A DNA stretch of 64,000 nucleotides from assembly GCF_003073045.1 (NCBI RefSeq), contig NC_037601.1, positions 12,387,807 to 12,451,806 on the forward strand, written 5' to 3'. Below are positions 46,081 through 57,919 of this stretch, in pieces. Numbering within the stretch: position 1 is the first letter of the stretch; every line of letters begins with the position of its first letter. The notes beneath the pieces are model-generated. The model was not told the origin of the DNA, searched no databases, and was given only the letters and a program-made list of their open reading frames with translations. Source of the DNA: Pomacea canaliculata. Taxonomy: Eukaryota; Mollusca; Gastropoda; Architaenioglossa; Ampullariidae. Both the position numbers and the translations under genes were made by a program.

Positions 46081-49000
46081 GTGAGTGAAAGCACAGGTAC
46101 ATTGTTTAACAGAGTCCACTTTTTGTATTGTTTTGGTATCTGCTGAGAGAGAAAGAGAAATAGGGAAGATATAAATAGAAAAGAAGAAAACTTTACTGGA
46201 CATGCGCACACAGTCTCTCTCACACACACACCCGCACGCATGCACTCACAGATGTATGCATACTTACACCATATTTTCTCTACATACATGTATATACTGA
46301 AAGATGTGCGCGCGCACACACGCCATGATTTTTTTTCTAATTTTATTGTCAGAAGCAAGTTTTTGTTTCGATGAGCCTGTTACTCTGTGTGATTATGGGG
46401 TTGAAAACACTCGCGAGACTAAATGTGACAAACACTCACAGCCACTGTGTCAAGTCCCCACAGTTCAAAGGTTCAAAGGCTAACATCGCAAAAACAAGCT
46501 TCAGTTAATTGTTCTCAGTTAAATACAACACAGCTACTTCTCCCTTCTAAGGTGATTCTTAGACACACCTTTTGTTTGTCTGCGTGTCTGTTTTTTGTTT
46601 TTGTTTTTTGTATTGTTTGTGTAACCAAGACGCGAAAACAATGCAATGGTTTTGTTTACGAGCAATCGTCCTCCTTAGACTGCAATTTAGCTTACTCCAA
46701 CAACACAGCATCATCTTCACAACTGAGAAAAATTATTTGTAGGATGATGAATCGCAATGTATGCGAAGAAATTTATTTATTTGCTGGTTGTTGTTTTTTT
46801 TTTTTTCTTTACCAAAGCGAGTTAGAAATAGAAACTAACAAAGTCCTTATAGTCTTTTTTTGCTTTCCTAATTAAATTGATAATAAGCAGAAGCATGTTT
46901 ACTTCGGAGACTGTGATCTGGTCCAGAATTTTGAAAGACAAGTTTTCCCTTTGTCCGAAAGTCAGATTGATGATGATGATGATGATCATGAAAAAACAGT
47001 CACTGGGGGGAATAGGGATTGGTGTGTTGGGGCTAGAGAAAACGAGACAACCGATCTTTGTTTCAGGACTTGCATCTTTCTTTCTGCTGTCTTGGTTTTA
47101 ATATGTTTTTAACACATTATATACAGCATGTGATTGTAAGAGGGGACTGCGAAAAGTTATTATTATTTCAGGAGAGGTAGTTTTGGTACAGCAGATGTTG
47201 TGATATTTATATATATATTATCTTCATGAGAGAAAGGGGTGAGTGCGTAGAGATATTAACATTTTGCATGAGGATACTTTGGTCTAGCAGGTGTTGTTTA
47301 ATTAACATTAATGACAGAAAAGGAGTGAAACTACTTCAAAAGCGAGCATTGGAAAACTTCGAAAGGAAGCTGAAAGCTTTACATTTAAGACAATATCAGA
47401 TATTCAGGATTACTCGGAGAACGATTAAAGAGCCCACACATATACATGTGTGTGTTTTCCAGTTTATTTTTCTCCCGGTCACAGTACTTTGCAAAGAAAA
47501 GAAAACTGTTAATCCAGACACCTGCTTTTGTGGAAGAAAGAGAGAGAAAGAGAAATGTAAAGTGGCTCAACTGTGACGGAGGAAGTTGGGGGAGTGGGGA
47601 ACTGCTAAATTGCCGTTACACGGAGGAGAAAAAAAAAAAAAAGAGAGCTGGAGAACGGGAGTGAGGGAATGAAGCGAGAGGCCGTAAAGAGAGGTATGGT
47701 TTAAAACTGTGCGCGGCCCAACATAAACATTTTTAAATCACCGCCTGAGAGCCAGGAATGTCTATTTAATCTTTCCCAAAGCGAGGGCCTGAGAATGATA
47801 GTAGTGGCTGTTTTGGTTTCAGCTTCTTGGGCGCCTGTGTGCGGGCTGCTCGTGCGTGCGTGCGTGCGTGTGTCTGTGAGAGAGAGAGTGGGGGGAGAGC
47901 GAGTGAGGTAGAGCTAGCAGGACAGACAGAGAGAAATTAAGAGAATGTCAGTAAAGAGAGAAGAGAGATGAACTGAGAATAAGAAACACATTGCACACGG
48001 GCCACGAGTGTTGTAGTAAGTGTTCTGGAAACAACTCTGTCGTCACCGTTGTTGTACTCATTAAAATTAGTTTTTGTTGCAACCTTTCGTTTAAAATTCA
48101 CGAGGGCTTTAACGTTGGATTAAGGAGTTGGTTTAGGGTGTTTAACATGCCACTAGATAACTCGTTAGCGATACTGAGTTTATTGCTAATCGAATAATTA
48201 AAGAAACAGCCTGGAAGGTCTGATTTTTATACCTCCAAAAATATTTTGCTGTGCTTCTTAATCGTCAGTTGACATAAATTCTTTTGGAAGGAACCATTAT
48301 ATGGCAGGTTATTCTACTATGAGGTAAAAATATTATTTAAATATTTTAAAACAATAATAATATACTAATAATTCAAGCGGTGTGCCTGCCTCAGACTTGT
48401 AGTTTACAAATAAACCAGTAGCTTTGTTGTGAACAGTGCAACATATTCCAACTATTTATTGGAAGCCCATTGATGGTGCCCGGGAGATCAACTTGATAAT
48501 CGTTTTTATTACTAAAATATTTATTTTCCAGGGAGTGCGTATTGGTGCTGCGGATTGTACTAGGGTGTGTGTGTGGAAGGTGAATAGTCACAGGAACACA
48601 CGCTCTCAGTCTAATTCAATCAAAACTCAAATTCGTTCATCTTCGTTTATTAATTAAATGATAAGTGGCCTTTAGCAATTCCTTTGCTGGACATCAGAAA
48701 GAGTCATGGACTTTGCGATTACAGGTGAACAGTGAATGTAACTGTAGCCAACAGCTGGGCACGAAAGACATGGTGTTACAGGGTGTTACGGGTGTTACAG
48801 GTGTTACAAGGTGTTACAGGGTGTTACAGGGTGGCCAGTGGAGGTCAGACGGTGATGGTGAGAAGATAGTGACAGGATTAACAGTAATACTCCTTATTCC
48901 TCACTGGCATACTTTATGAAGCAGGTCTCTTCAAAGCAGTTCCAAACTAGCTGTTTGTTTATTTATTTATTTTACAATCTTTGACACCTTTTCACGACAT

Positions 49001-52000
49001 CATCCGTTTCATCATTTTGTAGATTTTAGCATTTTTAATGGCGAGGAAGGCAAGATGGCTTATCTATACTACACATCTGGTCTTGATGGCATGACCGCTG
49101 GTATCTCATCATCATGTCATATAAGACAGCTGTGCCATCTACAATCGCATGTGTGTATGAAAAAGGCGATGTATGAACATGTGAGCAGCGTGCCTCAGGC
49201 TCGTAGCATCTAGAGATAACCTGTAAGGACCACCCACACGAGGAGGAAAGGATGTAGAGAAATCTGTATGTTATTATAGCAACAATATTAATGTAACTAG
49301 AGAGAAGGAGAAATCGTAATATTAACATCTGTTTCAAGAAATCATAGGAAAAATAATTTACTAGCTAGGAAAATAGAACTGTCGTGGTAGTGAGGAGTAG
49401 AATAGCCCCACACGATGTTTAAGGCGACGATGAAATGAATTTATCTTCTCACTTTCATCACAACTTTTCTTACCCTCCTACAAGTTTTCAGTCGATGACA
49501 TGATGACAGACTCGCGTGTGGAGAAGAGTGAGACAGAGAGGACTTGTGCAGACACGCGAACGCTAGGAATAAACTGATAAACAGATAAACATAGAGTGTA
49601 GACAGAGCGATAGAGAGATCGACAGATATAAACTGACTGGTAGACAGATCGATATATCGACAGACAGAGACATAAAGATGGAGAGAGAAAGAAATGAAGA
49701 GAGAGAGATGGAGAGACAGGTTGAAACATGAGACGGTGAAGACATACTTGATAATATTACATTCAGTATACAGCAAATGAAAATCTGTTTTATTGAGATT
49801 AATTGAAGATAGCTTATTATTGACAGTTTGAAAGATTATTGGTTGATTGACAGATGCTTCGTCAAGATGATCTGTCCAAACACTGTTTTGTAACTTTAAA
49901 GACTCCTCATTACAGGTTGTGGTAGAGAAGTTATCTTCAACTGACTGTAGCTATTTGCACTTGCTTGGTTCCAATTAGTTAAATTGTTTTCAAACGACAG
50001 AAAATTAAATAATTCTTGCTAATGGTAAGAAAGAAATCGCTAGAAACATCCATTATGCGCACTTAAACCCATTACCGGAGAAAACTGCTTGACGACTCCT
50101 CAAGACTAATTATCTTTTTTTCATTATTATGTTGAAACTTATTTTCACCGCGCCCACATTATCGAAGATGACTTTATTGCAGGTACCATCTAGTCCATCC
50201 ACTCCAACACCAGGCAGAGGTTGCTGTGAGAACGGGAGACCAGTCCTGACCGACCCCACACAGGACAGTCCGTGTGTTCGTGCCAGTACAGCTCGGCCTT
50301 GCTGGGGTACTCTCGCCTACCCGGCCTGACGTCGGCATTGTTTCCTCCGGGGGCGTATTCTCCTGGGGCAGCTTCGCAAGGCTACACCGTCTCGCTGGGG
50401 TCGGAGGGCTCAGCCTTCTACACACCATTGGTAGGTGGCCTGTCAGTTATTCCTTCCCTGTCGATCATCAGCTTTTAGTTTTTTGGCGGGGTGGGTGGAG
50501 GGGACAGATAGAAAGAAGGAATTTCTTAAGGCTGACGAGAAATTATCCTTAGTGGAAAGAAAAGAAAAGAAAAAAAGCGATGGCATGAGACAAATAAAGA
50601 GAGAGATGAGTTCAAGCAAGAAGAAAAGGAGGGATGAGATAGTACAAGGATATGTTTGGTGGTGGTGGTGGGTAGACGAAGGAACTGGAAGACAGGAGTG
50701 ATAAGAAACATAGCATACCCAATGCTGACGTCACTTTGGTACACATCTGTGTTTTTTTTTATAGGGGAGGGGAGTAAGGGCGGTATGTGTGCGCCTGTGT
50801 GTTTGCAGTCATTCAACCACATCGCATACCGTAGTGCATCTGTCTCCTTTCCCTCCCAATACCTCTGGGACCTTTATCGTTATCTTCGTCTCTAAAACAC
50901 ACGCAGACAAATTTATAGACGAGAAAGAAATAAAGCCCTTCCTTTCATATTCATCGTCTTATAATAGCGTCCTCAGGTCTTTGAACGCGTAAAGGTTCCC
51001 CCCCGCCCAAAAAAAGGAAAAAAAAACCCTGGCCAGGTCCCTAGCTTTCATAAAGACTATTATCCTCCCTGTAAAGGCTCGGCCGTCCAGCGTGATACGG
51101 GCAGTACTAGGGACTAATGACCGGCCGTAAACTCCAAATTCAAGAGAATATTCCTTGTGGTCGCAGGCGAGGGAGGCGAGGAGTGGCTACTGCATGCTGG
51201 GAGCAGGCGACGGCCACAAGGGGGTGTTGAGGAGGTGGGTGGTGGAGCGGTAGGAGGGGGGTTGTGGAGAGTAGGTTGGTAACAAGGTGTGTTGGTAGCC
51301 TCGTGTGTTTAGTGTACTTATCTGTGTTTCATTTGTTCTTTGTCTCTTTAACTTTTTCATTTTCTTAATGCCCGAAGCACATCCTTCAGTTGCTGTTGTC
51401 TGTTCTCTCAGTCTCAGCGCTCTCTCTCTCTCCTGTCGCTATTATAGTGAGGATTGGCTGTCCAAGGTTCAGATGTCGTTTCAGGCACACTATTATTTCT
51501 CTACACGTGGCATCTATTTACAGGGCTGGCTGCTTTGCCGTGGCTATAGCTTTCTTTTTTTTTTTTTTTTTTTTTTTTTGTCTGGCTTGGGATAAAATAC
51601 CAATTACTCAACCTTTCCCCAACACCTTTCTCTCAACAATAATTGTTCTCATTCCACCAATTCTCTGAAATGTTTGGCATTTATTATCACTTTAGCTTAC
51701 GACACAATAATTCGACACTCATAATACTCTGAATTTTTTTTCTTTATCTTCTCTAATGTATACGTCAGTGCCATGGGTGACTTCTGTACATAAAATAAGT
51801 GCGGTTCGGTGGGTCACCTGTACAGACAGGACTGAGCGTCATGGGTTCAAATCTTGTCTCAGGCACAGTTCTTTCTCAGCAACTCGCACCTGTTTACAGG
51901 GTCGCTGCTTTGTCGAAATATGACTTAGTGGCTGGTTCAACATAAAACACCAATTCCCCTACCCCTACCGTATATAAAACGATCATATTTCAGTGCGTAT

Positions 52001-55000
52001 TTAATAAACACCAGCTGAACCACCCCGGCTTTGCATTTCGCAACCTCAAAGTGGAGGGACGAGGAGTAAAATCCCGTTAATACTCTTCAGCTCAGAGGTT
52101 TGAACAGAACAAGCCGCGGACATGATTAATTCTCTGTACCTTTTTATATCCCATCTTTTTATCTTCGGCGGCTTGTAGCAAGCAGTTTCTGCCAATCCTG
52201 TCGACGTCTGTCATCTCAGGTGGCTGCGTTTGAAGTCGCCGACATGTCCCTCCAACAGGGAAGTCAACAACCCTCCTGGTCGTCAAGTCCAGCTGTACAA
52301 AGTTGTGGGCGCAGCATGAATAAACTCCCCTGAATTAAAAAAAAGTAAATGGTTCCCTCCCCTTCAAATGTCACCAATTACCTGGAGTCTCACCATGGTG
52401 AGAGTACTAACTGACCGGTCAACTTCGAATGTTGAGACGGAAGGAGTCGCAAATCCTGGTTTGTAACCCCGTTAACGCTCGCTGGAGGGGACACTAAGGA
52501 CAGTAACTGGCTGTATTTTAATTATGTGAAACATTTCTCACCAGAGAAACATTCTTTTTTATCTCTTTAAATGTTATCGGCAGTGTTCCTCACAACAGAC
52601 ATCGCCGGATGTCTCGAGGACAGGTTGCACTGTGGTCGCGTGGCGATGTGATCTTGGCCAGGAGTTGGGTAGGAGATGGGAGGCACAGTTCACCTCCCGA
52701 TTGCACAGCTGGGGGAGCAAACCTGTCCAGTTTCTGGGACGTATAAAAAAATTGGGTAGTTTTGCACCCGGTTTTCTGAGAAAACACAGTAGGGGAGGCA
52801 GGGTTGATGGGGTGGAGGTTAGTGGAAAATGACATCCCTTGCTGATAAAGCTGTCCCTCCGTGTGAGGTCTTGGCGAGGGGTGTACACGGTCAAGGATGC
52901 TTGAGTTTCGCAGGTCAAGGAGTTAAAGAGAACATTATATACCATCTTCCTTCTCCTTCACCCTCTGTCTCTTCTGCATCGTCGGAAGTATGACCAACTG
53001 TAAGCTAAGAATAGCTAGATCGTATTTGTTACTATTGTCTATGGATGTACACAAGTTGCTGTGTAAATATTTATGTATTTGTGCATATGGATGTCACTAT
53101 GTATGTATACAGATGTATGTATGAGAATAATTGTTATGCCATTAAATCAACATCAGGATGTTGCCGCCAAAGACTGGCTAAATGAACGGGATTTTTTTTA
53201 AAAAAACAATAAAGCGCTAATTTTTTTGAGACGATAAAAAAGAATATAGAACCAAATGATGTAAGAGGGCTAGCACTCGACATGGCTTCTTTACCTCCCT
53301 GTTTTTTTTTAACTTGTTTTCTTTTTGTTTTATTTGTTTGTTTTGTTTTGTTTCTTCCTTCCATAGCTGGCCTTTTAACTATTTCTTCCTTTTCTCTTTC
53401 ATTTCGTTATTTCTTTCATTCGTTCTCCCTTTCTCTCATTTTCTTTCGTCCCTCCTTTTCATTTCCTTTCTTACTGAAGAGGCTTTACAGGTTTACCGCC
53501 TCCCTGACGCGAGAGCCCCTCCCCTAGCATTACACAGTTCAAGCCCTTGAGGCTGCCAAACAAAACCTTTGCATATCGCACCCCGAGATGCCTACAACGC
53601 CAAGTCCTGCAGGTGAAAAAAAAATTAGTGTCTATCAAGCAACAAGGACAGGACAAGATGAAGGATGGCATGCACAGTGATAAACTGATGTTTATTGCAG
53701 GCTGCAAGCGGAGCGAATTTGAGAGACAGCACGGAGGCGTGGCGATCTTTGACACAACCCTCCCTCTATGACACAACGGCCATGGGCTTTTATCCATATG
53801 GAAGGTAGTGTTTGATAGAAGGATGGTTATGTTCGGTTCAATCTTGGATGACAGGTAGAAAGAGAGTGAACAAGTGAGGGAAAGAAAGAGAGAAAGAAAG
53901 AATGTATGTCGAGCAGAGAAGTAGTGATGGACAAAGGAAGTAATTGTAATCGGTAACACATTTCATTACAAAATATGAATCCATCTCACCCAAAATGATA
54001 AAAAGTGACTGAGTACTCTCGTAAATATTTGTATCTATCAGTTATTTCATCCACATATTTATTCAATAAAAACAGAAAATACATAATAGACAGTTTTCAG
54101 GTTTGACTGTTGCCTGCACAGATAATAATTGCATAGATTATTGACCATTGACCCATTGACCTGAACTTTGACCTACCTAAGTCACTAATGTTGACTCTAA
54201 TCATACAGTTATGGTGGCCTGGACCTCAACGCTCGTCGCAAGAACGCTACCCGCGAGAGCACCAACACCCTGAAAGCCTGGCTGCACGAGCACATCAAGA
54301 ACCCGTACCCGACGAAAGGCGAGAAGATCATGCTGGCCATCATCACCAAGATGACCCTGACCCAGGTGTCCACGTGGTTCGCCAACGCCCGGCGCCGCCT
54401 GAAGAAGGAGAACAAGATGACCTGGTCACCCAGGAACCGCAGCGAGAGCGGAGAAGACGATGATGACGATGAAGATAAGGCCGGCGATGGTGACATCGAT
54501 GACAACGACAAGAGACTAAATCGTGAGTGTTGTTGCTGTGAAATTGTATCCCTTTCCCCGGTCAGTACATTTGAGAACAACATCCTGATGGGACTTACAT
54601 TCATCTAGACTCTTTTTCCCACAAATCCTTTGGTATGTGTCAGTTTTAGTCCTCCATGACGTCACTACATTCCTCTTCTCGAAATTTCTCGCGAGAAACC
54701 ATTAGAAGTGGAAGAGTTTGTCCCATGTTCTCTCTATTCTCACAAGTGCCCGTTAACACTTACTTAAAAATCCTAATGAGGTGCATTTGTTTTTTCTATT
54801 GACTGGGTAAAACTAAATTGAAGATGCTATTTTCCTGAAAGATGTCAAACTCATGACGTCACGATTGTCCACAGATCCGCCATATTTCTAAGCTCTACCA
54901 CTGACTGTAAGCTTTGACAATCGTAAACACACCCACATACAATCTTGATATTTATCTTCGCTGCATCAGTGCATGGTGATGTTTGTATGCATACATCTCA

Positions 55001-57206
55001 AAAAGAGAAAGGGGAGAGCATTCGCCCAAAATCGTAGAAACAGAATCTTGCACCGAGCCTCACCTAGTCATCAGAAAAATAAATTGCACCCCACTAAACC
55101 TCTCAAAGTTGCAGGGGTCCTTAATGCATGGGAAGAAGATACCGAAGCTTATTCAAACCTGCCCCCGGGGTAGAGAGCGGGCCTGGAAGCAGCGTGGAAG
55201 AGAGTCTCCTGCTTGTTTCTCGCGCTTCCATCGAGTGTTTTTCATTTAAAAAAGGCGTGATCGCTTTTAATGGGGGAGGGAAAGGCTAGTCGGGGTGGTA
55301 ATTCCCACTGTGGCATCCCAGAAGGCCTAAACAGAAATCATCTCTCTTCCGGCAGAAGCTTCAAAAAGATTGAAGACACATCTTCTTCATTAATTTATTG
55401 GAGAAAAGTTACTTTGTCCACTCTCTCTTCTCGTCCGCTAAACTGTGTTGTCTGTTTTCTGCCGTTGCTGTCCAGCTTACACCTCCCCCTTCTCCTCCTA
55501 CACACATTCCCCACCAACATGATTTTCAGCAACTGTCAGTCCTTTCAACCTTTTAACCTGAGTATATGCGCGAATATCTTTCCCACAAGCGATGCCATTG
55601 CCAGCAAGGTGGGGGGTCTGGCAGTACCAGTGTGTCACAGACCCAACAAGCTTCCGCCAAGCTTCCAGCAAGAGAGAATCTATAAACACAGTGATCCGTG
55701 AAAACGGCGACAGAAGGAGGGAGGGGAGGGTGGGGATCGGGACAAGGGGGGAACAGGAGTGTGTGGGTGGGTGGGTCGGTGGGTGCGTGGGTGAGCAAGA
55801 TGAGTTGTCGGGCTCACCTCGCGGCTTATCGGCATCTCGTCGCCCTGGTAATTGATCGCGAATGTAAGCAAAATGCTACACTGCCAATCCCAGCATGCGG
55901 GCGAGCGAGGACCTGTCAAATTGTTTGTTTTTGGGATTAAAAAAATGTAATAGTTTTGTTAACGCTTTTAGTCACGAAACCTTAAATTTGAAGTTGAATC
56001 TTGCTTGAACGTCTGAAGAAGTTTTTATTGGCTCTTCACGTCCAAAAGAAAGTTAGTTCCGTCATATTTGACTGCTTTATATATATACTATTTATTGCAA
56101 TCTTCTTCGTACATCTTTGCTGGGTCAGCTTGCTCAATATTCCTTTTGTTTCTTTGTCCTTCTTCCACACACTTCTTTCTCCCTACCCCCTCTCTCTATC
56201 ATTCACTCTGAACTTTTTTTGACGAATCCATAAAACGAGGGTTATTTTTTATTTATTTATTTATTTATTTATTTTTTTTTTTGACTTTGCAGAAAGAAAC
56301 TCGAGAGAGGAAGAAATTGATGTGGAAAACACTCACACAACTTTGGACCACCACAGTGATGGAGGTTCTCGGAAGCCTGGTTCAAAACCCGCTCTGAACC
56401 ACTCGGTGGAGACTGACTGCATCTCCCCAGCTCCCAGCATCGGTGAAGACTCCAGAAGCCGACTATCTCCCCCTCAGTCACGTGACTCGTACTCCGGTTA
56501 CAACTTGGAGGGTCACACACCCAGCGACTTTGACGGCGATCAGCAGAAGCCCAAAATATGGTCTGTCAGTGACTTCCTCTTGCCTGGCAAGATCAACAAA
56601 GTCAGCAGCAACAGCATCAACAGTCATCCCAACCCCAACAACACCCTCACCACAACCACCAGCACGACCCCTATCAGCAATACCATCAGTAGCAGCAGCA
56701 CAGACTACAACAACAGCAGCAGCAACAAGACCAGGAGTGATCCCAGCAGCTGCAGGGAGTCTGGCATGAAGATGGACACCATGCGCTGTGTCCCCATCTC
56801 GCCCAGCTGTCCCGACTCCGCCATGGATCTCACCGGAAAGACAGTCGCCGTCGCTGCAGCAGCAGCCTCCGTAGCAGCTGCAGCAGCCGCCGCCCACGCG
56901 CACGCCCACGCGCATGCGCACGTCTCGGCCCTGTCTGCGCGCGGCGCAGCCGGCGGCTTTTTCCCGCCGATGACGTCACTTCCGGCGCCGCAGCACCTGG
57001 GCTCGTACCAGTCGGCGCTGGCCAACTACGCCGTCCACACTACCCACTCGCCCTTCGCTCTCGCCTCCGCGGCGGAAATGAGCAAGCTGGTCATGCGCCC
57101 TATGGCCACCAGGCTCAGCCCCTACAGCAGTCCCAAACAGGCTCAGGGGTTCGAGTCGCATTTTCCTCCCCCGCGTGACTTCAGCGTCGTGCGAGAAGGG
57201 GACTGA
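46021..57206 (+). CDS. Irx: Iroquois-class TALE homeobox transcription factor (five coding exons)
   Basis: A nuclear DNA-binding regulator of the Iroquois family, which in animals patterns the nervous system and body regions. Coding exons are 46021-46080, 50183-50430, 53701-53804, 54209-54522 and 56293-57206, all with GT-AG introns, giving about 546 residues. In order: N-terminus [10 protein letters not shown]; the Irx Cys block [13 protein letters not shown]...[23 protein letters not shown]; a GFYPYG linker; the homeodomain with TALE loop (NPYPTKGEK) and Ala at position 50 ([14 protein letters not shown]); MTWSPRNR and an acidic run; [12 protein letters not shown]; Ser/Asn/Thr-rich and poly-Ala/His-Ala tracts; a C-terminus ending SVVREGD. 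Exon 2 as given has one base too few in a C-run, so the frame shifts within it. All other junctions are in phase, favouring sequence error. It could belong to any of the mollusc Irx paralogues. Confidence 0.95.
46081..50182 (+). other. Irx: Irx intron 1 (4.1 kb)
   Basis: Bounded by GTGAGT and TTTATTGCAG. It contains a GTGTTACA minisatellite, GA- and GATA/GACA-type simple repeats (49,575-49,690) and a non-repetitive GC-richer patch at about 47,700-47,840 that could be a cis-regulatory element. No second gene is seen inside. Confidence 0.8.
48774..48833. repeat. GGTGTTACA minisatellite in Irx intron 1
   Basis: Six tandem copies of a 9-11 base unit (GTGTTACAGG and variants). Confidence 0.9.
50183..50430 (+). 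CDS. Irx: Irx coding exon 2, Cys-rich N-terminal block (frame break)
   Basis: Starts after TTTATTGCAG in phase 0 and reads [20 protein letters not shown], then VLTDP. At about 50253-50257 the frame changes: the conserved continuation [20 protein letters not shown] is in the next frame and runs to SAFYTPL, ending in phase 0 at CCATTG|GTAGGT. The run CGACCCCACACAGG has four C where five would keep the frame. With 248 bases the exon is one short of a multiple of three, although both its junctions require phase 0. Confidence 0.9.
51430..51625 (+). repeat. tRNA-derived SINE-like copy (A)
   Basis: Reads CAAGGTTCAGATGTCG, TTTCAGGCACAC, CATCTATTTACAGGG, GCTGCTTTGCCG, a T-run of about 25 (51555-51579) and TAAAATACCAATT (51593-51605). 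These words occur in the same order in copy B. Confidence 0.6.
51800..51972 (+). repeat. tRNA-derived SINE-like copy (B)
   Basis: The B-box-like GGGTTCAAATC at 51843-51853 follows a degenerate D-arm region. It is followed by TCTCAGGCACAG, CACCTGTTTACAGGG, GCTGCTTTGTCG and the tail TAAAACACCAATT (51943-51955). It lies in tandem with copy A, same orientation. Confidence 0.65.
53701..53804 (+). CDS. Irx: Irx coding exon 3
   Basis: Follows TTTATTGCAG at phase 0 and reads [19 protein letters not shown], then [13 protein letters not shown]. It is 104 bases, ending AG|GTAGTG in phase 2. The GFYPYG word just before the homeodomain is typical of Irx proteins. Confidence 0.9.
54209..54522 (+). CDS. 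Irx: Irx coding exon 4 with the homeodomain
   Basis: Starts after CATACAG and reads SYGGLDLN, then the full TALE homeodomain (about 54231-54419; [40 protein letters not shown]). [13 protein letters not shown] and an acidic stretch ([19 protein letters not shown]) follow. It ends AATC|GTGAGT in phase 1. All invariant homeodomain residues (W48, F49, N51, R53) are present, with Ala at 50 as expected for Irx. Confidence 0.98.
54523..56292 (+). other. Irx: Irx intron 4 (1.8 kb) with paired CRE sites
   Basis: Two TGACGTCA palindromes lie at 54657-54664 and 54854-54861. A (GTGG)n patch at 55,759-55,796 is followed by a GC-richer, non-repetitive stretch at about 55,800-55,925 (GCATCTCGTCGCCCTGG...) that is a candidate conserved element. 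An (ATTT)n/T-run at 56,248-56,282 forms the acceptor tract. Confidence 0.7.
54657..54664. promoter_or_regulatory. CRE-type palindrome in Irx intron 4
   Basis: TGACGTCA, followed 197 bases later by a second perfect copy (54854-54861). Both are intronic and so free of coding constraint. CREB/ATF/AP-1-family recognition is known for the word; use here is inferred. Confidence 0.4.
56293..57206 (+). CDS. Irx: Irx terminal coding exon 5
   Basis: Begins after TTTGCAG in phase 1 ([13 protein letters not shown]). Contains [10 protein letters not shown], the Irx-like [12 protein letters not shown] word (about 56551-56586), a Ser/Asn/Thr-rich low-complexity region, AMDLTGKTV, then poly-Ala with five His-Ala steps (about 56853-56923). 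It ends in a Pro/Ala/Tyr-rich tail with stop TGA at 57204-57206. The acidic N-terminal part and Ala-rich part may act in transactivation or repression, by analogy. Confidence 0.92.
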
Positions 57207-57915
57207 ACTCACGGTGCTCGTGCATATTGGTGAATGACAATGAGGCAATGTCAGTGCTTTGTTAGAAGGAGGAAGACAGGAAGGCTGACAAAACTGATAA
57301 CTGTAGATGATCGTCAGTCAAGTCAGAAACTCTCTCAGGCGTTACCTCACAGGATAGACTTTTGAAACGCTTTAATCTTTTGCCTAACCTTGCAAAAGAG
57401 TTGGAGAGAATTAGTGAAGAATGTGTGTGTGTGTTCTTGCTTGGAGATAGAGAGTGTGAGAGAGATGAGAGTGAGAGAGATTGAAAGATCTGACGCTTTC
57501 TTTATAAGAATCAAATGATACATAGAAGGCGATACAACAGTCAAAGGAACAGAAGTTTGAGACCTGAAGTCTGGACAATCAGTCTCACTGTGCTTCAGAC
57601 AGAAATGGCTGCAAGTGTTGTCTTGATTGCAGAGTCTCTTGCTCTCCAGGTTACCCTGAAACCTTCTGAAAGCCACGCAATCATTTCCTTCAAACCGAAG
57701 ACTGTTGTTCTCTGGACCGCCAATGAGCACTTCATTAACTGAAAAGACAGAGAAACAGAGACAAAATGAAAAACAGACCTACCTTCTAGAAAAGTGTTTG
57801 ACGGAGGAAAAAAAGATGGTCAGACTACTAAATCTGTTTGAACGGGTTCATCAGATAATCATCGCCACCCTTCCACCGCCACAAAAAAAAAATAAATAAA
57901 TAAGTAAATAAACAA
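57207..57915 (+). other. Irx: Probable Irx 3' untranslated region
   Basis: The first AATAAA-type cluster after the stop is at 57891-57900, in an A-rich tract. Purine-rich sequence occurs at 57,420-57,490. The cluster might be a genomic A-tract rather than a signal, so the 3' end is tentative. Confidence 0.35.
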
Positions 57916-57919
57916 ATCC

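Larger units (their letters stand above)
50431..53700 (+). other. Irx: Irx intron 2 (3.3 kb)
   Basis: Contains two SINE-like copies (51.4-52.0 kb), TGACGTCA at 50726-50733, and a non-repetitive patch at 51,055-51,180 (GGCTCGGCCGTCCAGCGTG and following) that stands out from AT-rich surroundings and may be a conserved element. CT-rich tracts lie at 53,280-53,480. No other gene is supported. Confidence 0.75.

Noticed and set aside
13276-51853. Functional tRNA genes at the several B-box-like sites
   Set aside because: None shows a closed acceptor stem or a complete cloverleaf; all continue into SINE-like bodies or unrelated sequence.
56478-57248. Antisense open frames over Irx exon 5
   Set aside because: Shadows of the repeat-rich sense coding sequence.
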